This document shows positions 16,051 to 25,676 of a DNA stretch of 64,000 nucleotides, piece by piece. Source of the DNA: Pseudomonas sp. MWU13-2100 (GTDB taxonomy: Bacteria; Pseudomonadota; Gammaproteobacteria; Pseudomonadales; Pseudomonadaceae); NCBI RefSeq assembly GCF_023242365.1, contig NZ_JALLIX010000018.1:50003-114002 (forward strand). The letters run 5' to 3'. Under the pieces are notes generated by a model. That model searched no databases and had not been told where the DNA came from. It was given only the letters and a program-made list of their open reading frames with translations. Within the stretch, counting starts at the first letter, position 1; each line of letters opens with the position of its first letter. The translations under genes were made by a program, and so were the position numbers.

Positions 16051-17547
16051 ATGAACACGACCATTGCTTCCACATTCCCCTCGGCCGATATCTGCGAAAA
16101 GGCCCGCCTGAGCCGCGACGCGCGCTTCGACGGGGTCTTTTTCACGGCGGTCCTCAGCACCCGGATCTACTGCCGTCCCGTCTGCCCGGCGCGTCCGCCC
16201 AAGGTCGAGAATGTGCAGTATTACCCCAGTGCCGCCGCTGCCGAGGCCCTGGGTTTTCGACCCTGCCTGCGCTGCCGCCCAGAACTGGCGCCGGGCAACA
16301 CGATCTGGCTGCATGGCGAACATCTGGTCGGCCGTGGCCTGAAGCTGATCCATGAAGGTTTTCTCGCCGAACAGTCCCTCGACGACTTGGCTGCCCGACT
16401 TGATGTCGGCGCCCGGCAATTGCGTCGCCTGTTCGTCAAACACCTTGGCGCTCCGCCCATCGCGGTCCATGCCACCCAGCGCCTGTTGTTCGCCAAGCAA
16501 CTGCTGACCGAAACCGCGCTGCCGATCACCGAAGTGGCGCTGGCCTCGGGCTTCCAGAGTCTGCGTCGCTTCAACTCGGCCTTTGCCGAAGCCAACCATG
16601 CACCGCCCCGGGATTTTCGCCGCAAGCCATTGGCCAATGCCAACAGCGCGCTGGTCCTGCGCCTGGGCTATCGACCTCCCTACGATTTCAAGGCTGTGTT
16701 GGGGTTTCTCGCCAGTCGTGCCTTGCCGGGTATCGAAGTGGTCGACGAGCAAGGCTATCGGCGAGTCTTTGGTAACCGCGAATCGCCCAGTTGGCTGCAG
16801 GTCAGCGCCTGGCCCGATGGCGGTCATGCCTTGAAGCTGGAGCTGTTCAATGTCCCGCCCGGGCAGATGCTGCCGGTGGTCACGCGAATTCGCCGGATGT
16901 TTGACCTGGACGCCGACCCCCAGTCCATCGCCGCTACCCTGGGTTCGAGCCCGGTGCTGGCGCCACTGGTTGAGCGCTATCCTGGGCAGCGTCTGCCAGG
17001 CGGCTGGGATGGTTTCGAGATTTCGGTGCGGGCAGTGTTGGGGCAGCAGGTCAGTGTGGCGGCGGCACGTACCCTGGCATCGCGACTGCTGACCCGCTTC
17101 GGCACTGTCCTTGAGGCACCGCCGGCACCGGGCCTGGATCGCTTGTTTCCGTCTCCAGAACAGATGGTCGACGCGGACCTGGGCTCAATCGGCGTTATCA
17201 GGACACGCACCGCCACCATTCAAGGCATCGCCCAAGCCTTGCTGGACGGTCGGGTGAGTTTTCGTACAGAGCAACGTCTCAATGATTTCGTCAAAAGCTG
17301 GGTCGCCTTACCGGGTATTGGCGAATGGACCGCGCACTACATCGCCATGCGTGCGCTCAATCATCCAGATGCTTTCCCGGCGGCGGACCTGATCCTGCGT
17401 CGCGAAGTGGTCAGGGATGTTCCGCCCTTGAGTACCAAGGCATTGGAACTGCTCGCCGAAGACTGGCGGCCGTGGCGCGCCTATACGGTGATGTACCTGT
17501 GGCGCGGGGCGAGTGAGGCAGAATCGATACGCAGGAGTCAAAAATGA
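16051..17547 (+). CDS. Ada-AlkA fusion: methylphosphotriester sensor with 3-methyladenine glycosylase
   Basis: 498 residues in three parts. Residues 1-90 form the Ada zinc domain, with Cys41, Cys45, Cys72 and Cys75 (YCRPVC, RPCLRC); Cys41 is the expected methyl acceptor from DNA phosphotriesters. Residues about 100-190 are an AraC-type helix-turn-helix domain (DDLAARLDVGARQLRRLF). From about 205 on comes the AlkA glycosylase with the HhH motif LPGIGEWTAHYIAMRAL and catalytic Asp446 in FPAADLILRR. It therefore joins methylation sensing, gene activation and removal of alkylated bases in one chain. It overlaps ogt by four bases. Confidence 0.92.
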   Translation: MNTTIASTFPSADICEKARLSRDARFDGVFFTAVLSTRIYCRPVCPARPPKVENVQYYPSAAAAEALGFRPCLRCRPELAPGNTIWLHGEHLVGRGLKLIHEGFLAEQSLDDLAARLDVGARQLRRLFVKHLGAPPIAVHATQRLLFAKQLLTETALPITEVALASGFQSLRRFNSAFAEANHAPPRDFRRKPLANANSALVLRLGYRPPYDFKAVLGFLASRALPGIEVVDEQGYRRVFGNRESPSWLQVSAWPDGGHALKLELFNVPPGQMLPVVTRIRRMFDLDADPQSIAATLGSSPVLAPLVERYPGQRLPGGWDGFEISVRAVLGQQVSVAAARTLASRLLTRFGTVLEAPPAPGLDRLFPSPEQMVDADLGSIGVIRTRTATIQGIAQALLDGRVSFRTEQRLNDFVKSWVALPGIGEWTAHYIAMRALNHPDAFPAADLILRREVVRDVPPLSTKALELLAEDWRPWRAYTVMYLWRGASEAESIRRSQK

Positions 17548-18041
17548 CAGCAAACCCGATTTACTACGACATCATCCCTTCGCCCATCGGCCCCATGATG
17601 CTGCTGGCCGACGACGACGGGCTGCGCGAACTGCGCTTCGAGCTGGACTATCGGCCACAGACGCCATTGGACAGTTGGGTGCATGCGCCGGACAAACTGG
17701 CGCAGGTTCGTACGCAACTGGAGGAGTACTTTGCCGGCGAGCGTGTCGAGTTCGACCTGAAGCTCAATATGCAGGGGACGGATTTCCAGAAAGACGTCTG
17801 GCAAGCCCTGGTGACCATTCCTTATGGCGTGACCACCAGCTATGGCGAAATTTCCCGGCAGATCAATCGACCCAAGGCTTCACGGGCGGTCGGGGCCGCC
17901 AATGGACGCAATCCGGTGCCGGTGATCGTGCCCTGTCATCGGGTGATCGGCAGCAACGGCAGCCTGACCGGGTTTGGCGGCGGGTTGGCGGCCAAGCAAT
18001 GGTTGCTGGAGCTTGAGTCGCGGCGCTTTTCGTTGCGTTGA
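17544..18041 (+). CDS. ogt: Methylated-DNA--protein-cysteine methyltransferase
   Basis: 165-residue suicide repair protein that takes methyl groups from O6-methylguanine in DNA. The active site VPCHRVIG is present with the acceptor Cys131, preceded by the DNA-binding winged helix (PYGVTTSYGEIS) and the Asn hinge (AVGAANGRNPVPV). The ATG overlaps the end of the Ada-AlkA gene in ATGA form, so the pair is co-translated and probably induced together by alkylation damage. Confidence 0.95.
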   Translation: MTANPIYYDIIPSPIGPMMLLADDDGLRELRFELDYRPQTPLDSWVHAPDKLAQVRTQLEEYFAGERVEFDLKLNMQGTDFQKDVWQALVTIPYGVTTSYGEISRQINRPKASRAVGAANGRNPVPVIVPCHRVIGSNGSLTGFGGGLAAKQWLLELESRRFSLR

Positions 18042-18049
18042 GCCTCTTC

Positions 18050-18898
18050 TCAGAGGCTCAAACGCATCGACAGATCCACCGCCTTCACATCCTTGGTCAT
18101 CGCACCAATCGAAATGTAGTCGACACCGGTCTCGGCAATCGGTCGCAGGGTGCTTTCATTGATCCCGCCGCTGGCTTCCAACTTGGCCTTGCCGGCATTC
18201 AGGCGCACCGCTTCGCGCATGTCGTCCAGGCTCAACTCATCGAGCATGATGATGTCCGCCCCCGCCGCCAGCGCCTCCTTGAGCTCGTCCAGGCTCTCCA
18301 CCTCGATCTCCACCGGCTTGCCCGGGGCGATCTTGTGCGCCGCGCTGATCGCCTGGGCGATCCCGCCGCACGCGGCGATATGGTTTTCCTTGATCAGGAA
18401 CGCATCGTACAAGCCAATCCGATGGTTATGACAACCGCCGCAGGTCACCGCGTATTTCTGCGCCAGGCGCAGGCCCGGCAAGGTCTTGCGGGTATCCAGC
18501 AGCTTGACCGCGGTATCGGCGACCTGGTCGGCGTAATAACGCGCATGGGTCGCGACCCCGGACAACAACTGGAGGAAATTCAGGGCGCAACGTTCGCCGC
18601 TGAGCAACGAGCGTGCCGGGCCTTCCAGGTGGAACAGCGGCTGGTTCGGCTGTACCCGGTCGCCGTCGCGCACCTGCCAATGCACGGCCACCCGTGGGTC
18701 GAGCTGGCGGAACACCGCATCGACCCAGGCCGTACCGGCGATGGTCGCCGCGTCGCGGGTAATGATGGTGGCCTTGGCCAGGCGCTCGGCGGGGATCAGC
18801 TGGGCGGTGATGTCGCCACTGCCGATGTCTTCGAGCAACGCGCGGCGCACGTTGGCTTCGATTTCGGCGGTCAGGTCGGCGAGGCGTAGATTCGGCAT
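18050..18898 (-). CDS. nadC: Nicotinate-nucleotide pyrophosphorylase (carboxylating)
   Basis: 282-residue quinolinate phosphoribosyltransferase of NAD synthesis. It has the N-terminal alpha/beta sandwich, then the Arg/Lys cluster of the active site ([33 protein letters not shown]) and the barrel end ([30 protein letters not shown]). ATG at 18898; an in-frame start further up would add residues not usual for the family. It converges with ogt, only eight bases apart. Confidence 0.95.
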   Translation of the reverse strand: MPNLRLADLTAEIEANVRRALLEDIGSGDITAQLIPAERLAKATIITRDAATIAGTAWVDAVFRQLDPRVAVHWQVRDGDRVQPNQPLFHLEGPARSLLSGERCALNFLQLLSGVATHARYYADQVADTAVKLLDTRKTLPGLRLAQKYAVTCGGCHNHRIGLYDAFLIKENHIAACGGIAQAISAAHKIAPGKPVEIEVESLDELKEALAAGADIIMLDELSLDDMREAVRLNAGKAKLEASGGINESTLRPIAETGVDYISIGAMTKDVKAVDLSMRLSL

Positions 18899-19270
18899 AA
18901 CGGACTCCACAAACAAAGTGCCTTGATTATAGGGGCAGGGCGCCGCCCAACCCAAGGCGCCTGGTCGATACCGGCATCCCGATCCTGGCCTTTGGTCGCT
19001 TGCCGCGAGCGTTTTTGTCCGATCGACGGTCTATTTTCATAGCGATATGAAAAGGACTGGCCGAGACACTAGTAAAAGTGACATCTTTTACAAGATAATC
19101 TGCCTTGTAATTGACGTCATAGCTTTGACGTCTCTGTTATTCCCCGATTATCGATAGCCGGTCAGCGCCTGGGGTGTTCGCCGAGAAGCGGTCGTGAGGC
19201 ATGCTGCTCACTCCCCGCACACACCGATCTTTCACCCGAACTGACAGAACCGCTGCGGCAGGAGGCTTTG
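18899..19270. other. Divergent promoter region between nadC and the DUF1631 gene
   Basis: 372 bases without a gene. It holds an inverted repeat TTACAAG/CTTGTAA (19088-19110) directly followed by two direct repeats TTGACGTC (19111-19118 and 19125-19132). No clean -35/-10 pair stands out. The repeats end about 140 bases before the DUF1631 start. Confidence 0.6.
19088..19132. promoter_or_regulatory. Possible operator: inverted repeat followed by direct repeats
   Basis: TTACAAG and CTTGTAA are arms of a 23-base inverted repeat with a nine-base centre. TTGACGTC then occurs twice at 14-base spacing; each copy contains the palindrome GACGTC. I cannot name a regulator that fits. Confidence 0.4.
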
Positions 19271-21478
19271 ATGCACAATGACGGGAAGGTCGTGCCTTTG
19301 CACAAGGCAGCCGACGATCAGGCGACGCCGTCGCCGCTGGCCCGTTTGCCCGTGGTTCTCGTCCAGGTCCGTGACAAGGCCGCGTTGCAGCTCAAGCAAG
19401 GCCTGCAGGCGTTGTTCGATAACGCCGACGACACCTTGTTCGAAATGGCCGACAAGGCCCAGAACAATGTCGACCAGAACACTTTTTTCGAAGCCATGCG
19501 CGACCTGCGCCTCAAGCGCAAAAGTATCGTACGTGGTTTTCTTGAGCGTTTTTTCGAAGCCTTTGACGGTCTTGGCCAGTACGACACCAGTGAGCCGACG
19601 CTGTCCTCGGCGGTGTCCTACGAAGCCCTGGCGCTGGTGTCCAACGATGAGCTGGAACGCACCGTGGCCCTTGATGCCATGGTCGCCAAGGTCCTCAGCC
19701 GCGACAGTTTCGCCCTCGGGCAACTCAGCACCCGCCTCAATGCGCTGATCACCCGGCGTGTCGACGATGCCAGCAATCCCATGGGCCCGGCGATGCTCTG
19801 TGAGTACTTCCTCGAGGCCGGGCGCAACCTCGGGGTGGAGATCAAGGTCAAGCTGATCATTCTCAAGCTGTTCGAGAAATACGTTCTGCGCGACGCCGAC
19901 CAGTTGTACGCCGAGGCCAATCAGTTGCTGATCGCCACTGGGGTACTGCCGGAGCTCAAGGCCGCCCCGGCGCGCCGCGCCAGTGATCGCGCGGCGGCCA
20001 GCGCCCACGCTCGTCAGGCGCCGACCGCCAGCGCCAAGCCCCTGGATGAAAGCGTGCAGGAGGTGTTCGCCGCCTTGCAGGAACTCCTGCTGCATGTGCG
20101 TGGCAGCGTGGCGCCCAAGCTCGAGGCCGGCTCCGAGGTCCAGCCGATTTCCACCAATGACTTGCTGCGCCTGCTCTCGCATCTGCAGCAATATGTGCCG
20201 GAGCCCAGCTCGGCGGAAGACTTCGACCTGCGCAATCAGCTGGAACAGTTGTTGACCCGGGTCAGCGTGAAAAGCGGCAAGTCCCGGGTGGTCGGGGGCA
20301 TGGACGAGGATGTGATCAACCTGGTCGCCATGCTCTTCGAATTTATCCTTGATGACCGTGTCCTGCCGGATTCGCTGAAGGCGCTGATCGGTCGCTTGCA
20401 GATCCCGATTTTGAAAGTGGCGGTCCTGGACAAGAGCTTCTTCAGTCGTGGCAGCCATCCGGCCCGCCGCCTGCTGAATGAAATAGCCTCCGCCGCCCTG
20501 GGCTGGGGGGCTCGTGACGACTATCAACGTGACGCCCTGTATGTGCGCATCGAGCAGATCGTGCAGCGCCTGTTGAATGATTTCGTCGACGATCCGGCGA
20601 TCTTTGCCGAGCTGCTGGTGGAGTTCCTCGCCTTTACCAGCGACGAGCGCCGCCGCAGCGAATTGCTCGAACAGCGTACCCGCGATGCCGAAGAGGGCCG
20701 GGCCAAGGCCGAACAGGCGCGTCAGCGGGTCCAGGAAGTCTTGAACGAGCGGCTGTTGGGGCGGACCTTGCCCGAGGTGGTGGTGCGTCTGCTCCAGGAA
20801 GCCTGGAGCAAGGTGCTGTTGCTGACCTGGCTCAAGCAGGGCGAAGCGTCCGCCGAATGGCAGGCCGGCGTGCAGACCATGGACGACTTGATCTGGAGTG
20901 TCGAACCCCAGGACCCGGTGGATGCGCGCCTCAAGCTGCTGGAGCGGGTACCGGGGTTGCTCAAGTCGCTGCGCGATGGCCTGACCAGCGCGGCATTCGA
21001 CCCCTTCGCCACCAGCGAGTTTTTCAGCCAGCTGGAAGGTCTGCATGTGCAGGTGCTCCAGCAGCTTGCCCGGCAGAGTGCCGAACCGGTGGTGAGCGCC
21101 AGGGCACCGGCGATGGTCGAGGTGGTGGAGGAGATTGTCCTCAGTGCGCCCCACGAGCCCCTGGCCGAAGACACCGCCTTCGAGTTACCGGCCGATGACG
21201 CCGCCCTGCTCTGGGTCCGGCAACTGCATATCGGCCAGTGGGTGGAAATCCGCGAGGACGCGGAGAACAGCCTGCGTTGCAAGCTGACGGCGATCATCGA
21301 GCCGGGCGGCAAGTACATTTTCGTCAATCGCACCGGCATGAAGGTGCTGGAACGAACGGCCCAGGCCCTGGCCGTGGAGTTCCGCCGTGGCGCGGTCCGG
21401 CTGCTCGACGACGCCTTGTTGTTCGACCGGGCGCTGGCGTCGGTCATCGGCAATCTGCGGCGGATGACGATGCGCTGA
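19271..21478 (+). CDS. DUF1631 family protein
   Basis: 735-residue cytoplasmic protein without signal or membrane segments. Mostly helical, with a low-complexity Ala/Arg-rich linker (about residues 235-260), an acidic middle part and a charged helix rich in Glu/Arg (SDERRRSELLEQRTRDAEEGRAK region). The last 90 residues (LHIGQWVEIREDAENSLRCKL ... GKYIFVNRTGMKV) form a small beta domain reminiscent of PilZ-like folds, but without the classical RxxxR, so cyclic-di-GMP binding is not supported. The P. aeruginosa homologue lies at the same place next to nadC and ampD; I know of no settled function. AGGAGG precedes the ATG. Confidence 0.8.
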   Translation: MHNDGKVVPLHKAADDQATPSPLARLPVVLVQVRDKAALQLKQGLQALFDNADDTLFEMADKAQNNVDQNTFFEAMRDLRLKRKSIVRGFLERFFEAFDGLGQYDTSEPTLSSAVSYEALALVSNDELERTVALDAMVAKVLSRDSFALGQLSTRLNALITRRVDDASNPMGPAMLCEYFLEAGRNLGVEIKVKLIILKLFEKYVLRDADQLYAEANQLLIATGVLPELKAAPARRASDRAAASAHARQAPTASAKPLDESVQEVFAALQELLLHVRGSVAPKLEAGSEVQPISTNDLLRLLSHLQQYVPEPSSAEDFDLRNQLEQLLTRVSVKSGKSRVVGGMDEDVINLVAMLFEFILDDRVLPDSLKALIGRLQIPILKVAVLDKSFFSRGSHPARRLLNEIASAALGWGARDDYQRDALYVRIEQIVQRLLNDFVDDPAIFAELLVEFLAFTSDERRRSELLEQRTRDAEEGRAKAEQARQRVQEVLNERLLGRTLPEVVVRLLQEAWSKVLLLTWLKQGEASAEWQAGVQTMDDLIWSVEPQDPVDARLKLLERVPGLLKSLRDGLTSAAFDPFATSEFFSQLEGLHVQVLQQLARQSAEPVVSARAPAMVEVVEEIVLSAPHEPLAEDTAFELPADDAALLWVRQLHIGQWVEIREDAENSLRCKLTAIIEPGGKYIFVNRTGMKVLERTAQALAVEFRRGAVRLLDDALLFDRALASVIGNLRRMTMR

Positions 21479-21606
21479 GTGCGCCTCGCTTGTCCCGGCG
21501 CGGGGCGTCGCTCAAGAAAATTTCCTGCATAAGCGTGGATTGCTGACCCATCCCCGTGTCTATCGCGGCATACTGAGCCTGTCGTTTTGTCTTCGAAGGA
21601 ATCGGT

Positions 21607-22170
21607 ATGCAGTTGGATCCCGCCAGCGGTTGGTGCCAGGACGTGCGTCACTGTCCGTCGCCCAACTTCAACCAGCGTCCGGCCGAGGAAATTTCCCTAC
21701 TGGTGATCCACAACATCAGCCTGCCGCCTGGGCAGTTCGCGACGGGCAAGGTGCAGGAGTTCTTCCAGAACCGCCTGGATGTCACGGAACATTCCTACTT
21801 TGAAGGCATCGCCGACCTGCGCGTGTCGGCGCATTTCCTGATTGAACGTGACGGTGTCGTCACTCAGTTTGTCTCTTGTCTGGAGCGGGCCTGGCATGCC
21901 GGGATCTCGTCTTTCGAGGGGCGGGAAACCTGTAACGATTTTTCCCTGGGCATCGAGTTGGAAGGCACGGACGACCTGCCTTTCACCGAGGCGCAGTACG
22001 AGGCGCTGATCGGTTTGACCCGTCAGCTGCGGGCCGCTTACCCGGCCATTACCCCGCAACGGATTTGCGGCCATAGCGATATTGCCCCGGGCCGCAAGAC
22101 CGATCCGGGACCGGCGTTCGACTGGGCGCGCTTTCGTGCCGCCGTGCTGGAAAAAGGAGAGTCACAATGA
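21607..22170 (+). CDS. ampD: 1,6-anhydro-N-acetylmuramyl-L-alanine amidase AmpD
   Basis: 187-residue cytoplasmic zinc amidase that recycles cell-wall anhydromuropeptides and so keeps AmpR-controlled beta-lactamase low. The zinc and catalytic residues are visible: His in LLVIHNISLPPG, Glu in GIELEGTDD, His in ICGHSDIAPGRKTDPG and the following Asp. No signal peptide, which separates it from the periplasmic AmpDh enzymes. A four-base overlap couples it to ampE. Confidence 0.95.
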   Translation: MQLDPASGWCQDVRHCPSPNFNQRPAEEISLLVIHNISLPPGQFATGKVQEFFQNRLDVTEHSYFEGIADLRVSAHFLIERDGVVTQFVSCLERAWHAGISSFEGRETCNDFSLGIELEGTDDLPFTEAQYEALIGLTRQLRAAYPAITPQRICGHSDIAPGRKTDPGPAFDWARFRAAVLEKGESQ

Positions 22171-23003
22171 GTTTTCTGGTGTTGCTGCTGGCGGTCTGGA
22201 TCGAAAAGTTCTCGGCCTTGCGCCAACGGGTCCAACGTGACGGCGCCTGGCTGCGGGAGCTGGCCCGGCTGGAAACCGCTCCACGGACAGCCGGGCACCC
22301 CTGGCTGGTGCTGGTTCTGCTGGTGCTGTTGCCGGTGGTCGTGCTTGCGCTGCTGCTGATGGCCTTGCAACCGCTGGCCTATGGTTTGCTGGCCTTGCCG
22401 GTGCACCTGTTGGTGGTGATTTACAGCCTGGGCCGTGGCGATCTGCTGGCGGCCCTCGGGCCGTTTCGTGATGCCTGGCGGCGTGGCGATGTACAGGCGG
22501 CGGTGCATGTGGCCAAGCGTGACCTCAATGTCTGCGCCGACAACGATGAGCAATTGCTGGAGCAGGTCCAGGGCTATCTGTTGTGGCAGGCCTACCAGAG
22601 TTTCTTCGTGGTGATTTTCTGGTATTTCCTGCTGGGGCCGGTGGCGGCGCTGAGTTATCGGCTGCTGGCGCTGGCGGCGGACCATGGCCAGAGCCCGGCG
22701 CTGGTGGAGCGCGCGACGTTGCTGCGGCACGCCTTCGACTGGTTGCCGGTGCGCTTGCTGGCGGCCAGCCTGGCGTTGGTCGGCAACTTTGTCGGGGTCA
22801 GCCGGGTGATGCTGCATGAGCTGCTCAATTGGGATATCACCGCGCGGCAGTTGGTGGAGAAAGTCGGTCGCGTCGCCGGGGAAGTCCCCGCGCCGGTAGT
22901 CGGTGCCGATGGCGTCACCAGCCTGGACAGCCTGTGGGAACTGCTGCTGCGGGCAGCGGTGCTCTGGTATGCCGGGTTTGCCCTGTGGACCGTGTTGATC
23001 TGA
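22167..23003 (+). CDS. ampE: AmpE regulatory membrane protein
   Basis: 278-residue inner-membrane protein with four predicted membrane segments (for example LVLVLLVLLPVVVLALLLMAL and QSFFVVIFWYFLLGPVAAL). It belongs to the AmpE/CobD-like group and is always found behind ampD. Exact role in beta-lactamase induction is unsettled. It starts with ATG inside the last codons of ampD. Confidence 0.92.
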   Translation: MSFLVLLLAVWIEKFSALRQRVQRDGAWLRELARLETAPRTAGHPWLVLVLLVLLPVVVLALLLMALQPLAYGLLALPVHLLVVIYSLGRGDLLAALGPFRDAWRRGDVQAAVHVAKRDLNVCADNDEQLLEQVQGYLLWQAYQSFFVVIFWYFLLGPVAALSYRLLALAADHGQSPALVERATLLRHAFDWLPVRLLAASLALVGNFVGVSRVMLHELLNWDITARQLVEKVGRVAGEVPAPVVGADGVTSLDSLWELLLRAAVLWYAGFALWTVLI

Positions 23004-23385
23004 TCCGGTTGGAGACACTGCCCTCACCAACAGCGCGGACCTTGTAGGAGCCCGGCTTGCCGGCGATGGCGTCCTTGGAAGCGATGCAAGGCTCAAGGGC
23101 CTCTTCGCGGGCAAGCTCCGCTCCCACAATGTCCGGGGCTGACCGAAGGTTTGCGGTGTGACTCGATTCTGTGGGCGCGGAGCTTGTCGGATCGCCGCAC
23201 CGCCGCGAAGAGCCCCGTTCGGGCGCCGCCAAAGGCACTGTTGTCAGGCCGCCGGCTGTGCCGCCATTAACCTTAAGTTACAAAACTCCCTTTCAAATTA
23301 CGTTATACAGGCAGTAGCTGCGGATACTGGCTTTGTGCCTCGCCGTGCCTGCCACTATAAAAATAATACGAAAGGGAGCATTCCA
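23004..23385. other. Intergenic region with REP elements upstream of the chemoreceptor
   Basis: 382 bases. The first part is a REP doublet, the middle a degenerate REP-like stretch (23165-23225). The last 110 bases are AT-richer and should hold the chemoreceptor promoter, although no clear sigma-70 or sigma-28 element can be assigned. Confidence 0.6.
23041..23135. repeat. REP doublet
   Basis: Two opposed REP cores: GTAGGAGCCCGGCTTGCCGG at the left and GCGGGCAAGCTCCGCTCCCAC at the right (21 bases counted from 23110), with about 45 bases between. They are not exact reverse complements, which suggests two REP types joined. Confidence 0.7.
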
Positions 23386-25416
23386 GTGAAGCGCTTGCTA
23401 TATCCCGCCGTCGCCCTGATGAACCGCCTGAGCTTCGGCAAGAAGTTCAGTTTGATCAGCGTGCTGTTCTTCGTGCCGATGCTGGTGACCAACTTCTACC
23501 TGGTACGCGATTCCTATCGAGAATTCTCCGGTACCCAGATCGAGCTGCAAAGCCTCGACCTGCTGGGCAGCAGCCTGAGCCTGCGGCGCGACCTGGAAAC
23601 CCTGAACAACCAGGTGCAGATCGATGCCGTCCTCGGTCAATCCGGCAAGGCGGGGGACCTGGAAGGCAAAATTCACACCCTTGAGCAGAGTGTTCTGGCC
23701 CGCCTGCAAGGTCTGGCGCCGGTGACGATCGACCCCGAGCAGGTCGATGCCTTCAATGCCAAACGCGATGAAATGATCGGCGCTTTCAAGGCCCAGCAGG
23801 CCGAAACCTCCCTGCAAAGCAAAAGCGCGCTGATTACCAAACTGCTGGCCAAGGCGCAGATTTTCAGCCAGATCATTGCCAGTCAATCGGGGCTCAGCCG
23901 TGATAACCAGAGCGATTTGCGGCAGTTGAGCGAACTGGTGACCAGCGTCACGCCGCAGGTGACCCAGATCCTCGGCGAAGGTCGCTCCATGGGCGCTTAT
24001 TCCCTGGGGCAGGGCTTTCTCAATTCGGCGTCGAGCACGCGCTTCGATGAGTTGTTGCAGCAGATCGAGAAGTTGCAGGGCGAATACGCCCTGAAACTCC
24101 AGGATGCCCTGGGCAGCAGTAAAAATGCCCACGCCGCCCTGGATACACAGGCCGCCGGCAGCAAGGCGTCGCTGAAAAAAGGCAGCGAGCTGTTCGAAGA
24201 ACAGGTGGTCATGGCCGAAACCCTCGATGCGCCCTGGCCGGCTTTCTACGATCAGGTCAGCGCCCTGATGGCGCAAACCTACCAGCTCAATGACGCAACC
24301 CTGGCCTATCTCGGCCAGGAGCTTGAACAGCGCCTGGGGCAAAATCGCCTGCACATGCTGTCACTGGTGGTCGCGCTGGCGGCGGTGTTTTTCTCCATCG
24401 TCTACCTGTACGGCGGCTTCTATGCCTCGACCCGGACCACCTTGCGGCGCCTGGGGGAAATGATGCACAAGGTCGCGGCCGGGGACATGACGGTCAATTT
24501 CGTTGCCCATAGCCGCGATGAACTGGGCGAACTGGGCGGCGTGTTCAATGGCACCGTGGCGAAGATCCATGACCTGATCGAGAGGGTCGGGCAGACCGTC
24601 AGTGAGGTCGAGCGCCAGGCCGGCCAGGTCGAATCGGTGTCGGCCCGCAGCAATCAGGCGGTGGCCGGGCAGCGCAGCCAGATCGAACAGGTGGCGACCG
24701 CGATGAATCAGATGTCGGCCACCGCCCAGGAGGTCGCCCGTAGCGCGGCAGCCGCGGTGAGCAGTGCCCATAGTGTCAACGGCGAAACCCTCAGTGGCCG
24801 CGGCCTGGTCGAGTCGCAACAGAACAGCATCGTGCAGTTGGCCGGCGAGATCGATCAGTCGGTGCAGGTGATCAATCAACTGGCCACCGACAGCCAGTCC
24901 ATCAGCCGGGTGCTGGAAGTGATCAAGAGCATCGCCGAGCAGACCAACCTGCTGGCCCTCAACGCGGCCATCGAGGCGGCCCGGGCCGGCGAGCAGGGCC
25001 GCGGCTTCGCGGTGGTGGCCGACGAGGTGCGGACCCTGGCCAAGCGCACCCAACATTCGACCGGGGAAATCGAGCAGATGATCAGCCGGCTTCATGGCGG
25101 CGTGGGGGCGGCGGTGAAGGCCATGGGCATCAGCCATGGGATGGCGAACACTACCGTGAGCCAGTCGGAAAAGGTCCAGCAGGCGCTGGACAATATCCTC
25201 GGCGCGGTGGGTATGATCGTCGACCAGAACCAGCAGATCGCGGCCGCCGTCGAGCAGCAAACCGCCGTGGCGCATGATATTGACCAGAACATCGTCGAGA
25301 TCAACCGCGCGGGTGAGCGTACGGCCGAGGGCGCGCACCAGACTGAAAGTGCCAGTCGTCTGCTCTCGGTGCAGGTGGTGGAACTCAAGCAATTGATCGG
25401 CGCGTTCAGGGTCTGA
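23386..25416 (+). CDS. Methyl-accepting chemotaxis protein
   Basis: 676-residue transducer of the inner membrane. First membrane segment at about residues 20-38 ([19 protein letters not shown]), then a long periplasmic part of about 285 residues predicted helical, second segment at about 324-345 ([20 protein letters not shown]), a HAMP domain and the cytoplasmic signalling hairpin with the highly conserved tip [21 protein letters not shown]. No C-terminal methylation-enzyme tether. The GTG at 23386 has GGGAG upstream; an ATG at 23419 is possible. Ligand unknown. In P. aeruginosa a transducer occupies the same slot near ampE. Confidence 0.93.
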   Translation: MKRLLYPAVALMNRLSFGKKFSLISVLFFVPMLVTNFYLVRDSYREFSGTQIELQSLDLLGSSLSLRRDLETLNNQVQIDAVLGQSGKAGDLEGKIHTLEQSVLARLQGLAPVTIDPEQVDAFNAKRDEMIGAFKAQQAETSLQSKSALITKLLAKAQIFSQIIASQSGLSRDNQSDLRQLSELVTSVTPQVTQILGEGRSMGAYSLGQGFLNSASSTRFDELLQQIEKLQGEYALKLQDALGSSKNAHAALDTQAAGSKASLKKGSELFEEQVVMAETLDAPWPAFYDQVSALMAQTYQLNDATLAYLGQELEQRLGQNRLHMLSLVVALAAVFFSIVYLYGGFYASTRTTLRRLGEMMHKVAAGDMTVNFVAHSRDELGELGGVFNGTVAKIHDLIERVGQTVSEVERQAGQVESVSARSNQAVAGQRSQIEQVATAMNQMSATAQEVARSAAAAVSSAHSVNGETLSGRGLVESQQNSIVQLAGEIDQSVQVINQLATDSQSISRVLEVIKSIAEQTNLLALNAAIEAARAGEQGRGFAVVADEVRTLAKRTQHSTGEIEQMISRLHGGVGAAVKAMGISHGMANTTVSQSEKVQQALDNILGAVGMIVDQNQQIAAAVEQQTAVAHDIDQNIVEINRAGERTAEGAHQTESASRLLSVQVVELKQLIGAFRV

Positions 25417-25472
25417 GGCGGGGGTTGGCGCAATGTCGTTCAGTTAAGGTCATGTGTCGCCGAGCACGGTCT

Positions 25473-25620
25473 TGTGGCGAGCGGGCTTGTCGGAACGCCG
25501 CACCGCCGCTCGGGGGCGCGAAGCGGCCCTGAAACCGGCGAGCTCGGTTTATCAGGCAGACCAAGAAAACCGGTTTTGCGACTGCTTCGCGGCCGGACGC
25601 GGGCAAGCCCGCTCGCCACA
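25473..25620. repeat. REP doublet with long spacer
   Basis: TGTGGCGAGCGGGCTTG at 25473 is matched by its exact reverse complement ending at 25620. The 110-base spacer holds further complementary pieces (GAAGCGGCC and GGTTTTCTT/AAGAAAACC-like runs), so the whole unit could fold into one long hairpin. It lies between the convergent chemoreceptor and tatD-like genes. Confidence 0.75.
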
Positions 25621-25676
25621 GGTCTCGCCAGGCTTGAGCTTGTTCTTCGCTGAAGGATATTGGGGCTTGCCAGCGC

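Noticed and set aside
19232..21154. 640-codon frame antisense to the DUF1631 gene
   Set aside because: His/Gln/Leu-rich mirror translation of a real gene; no ribosome-binding site and no family features.
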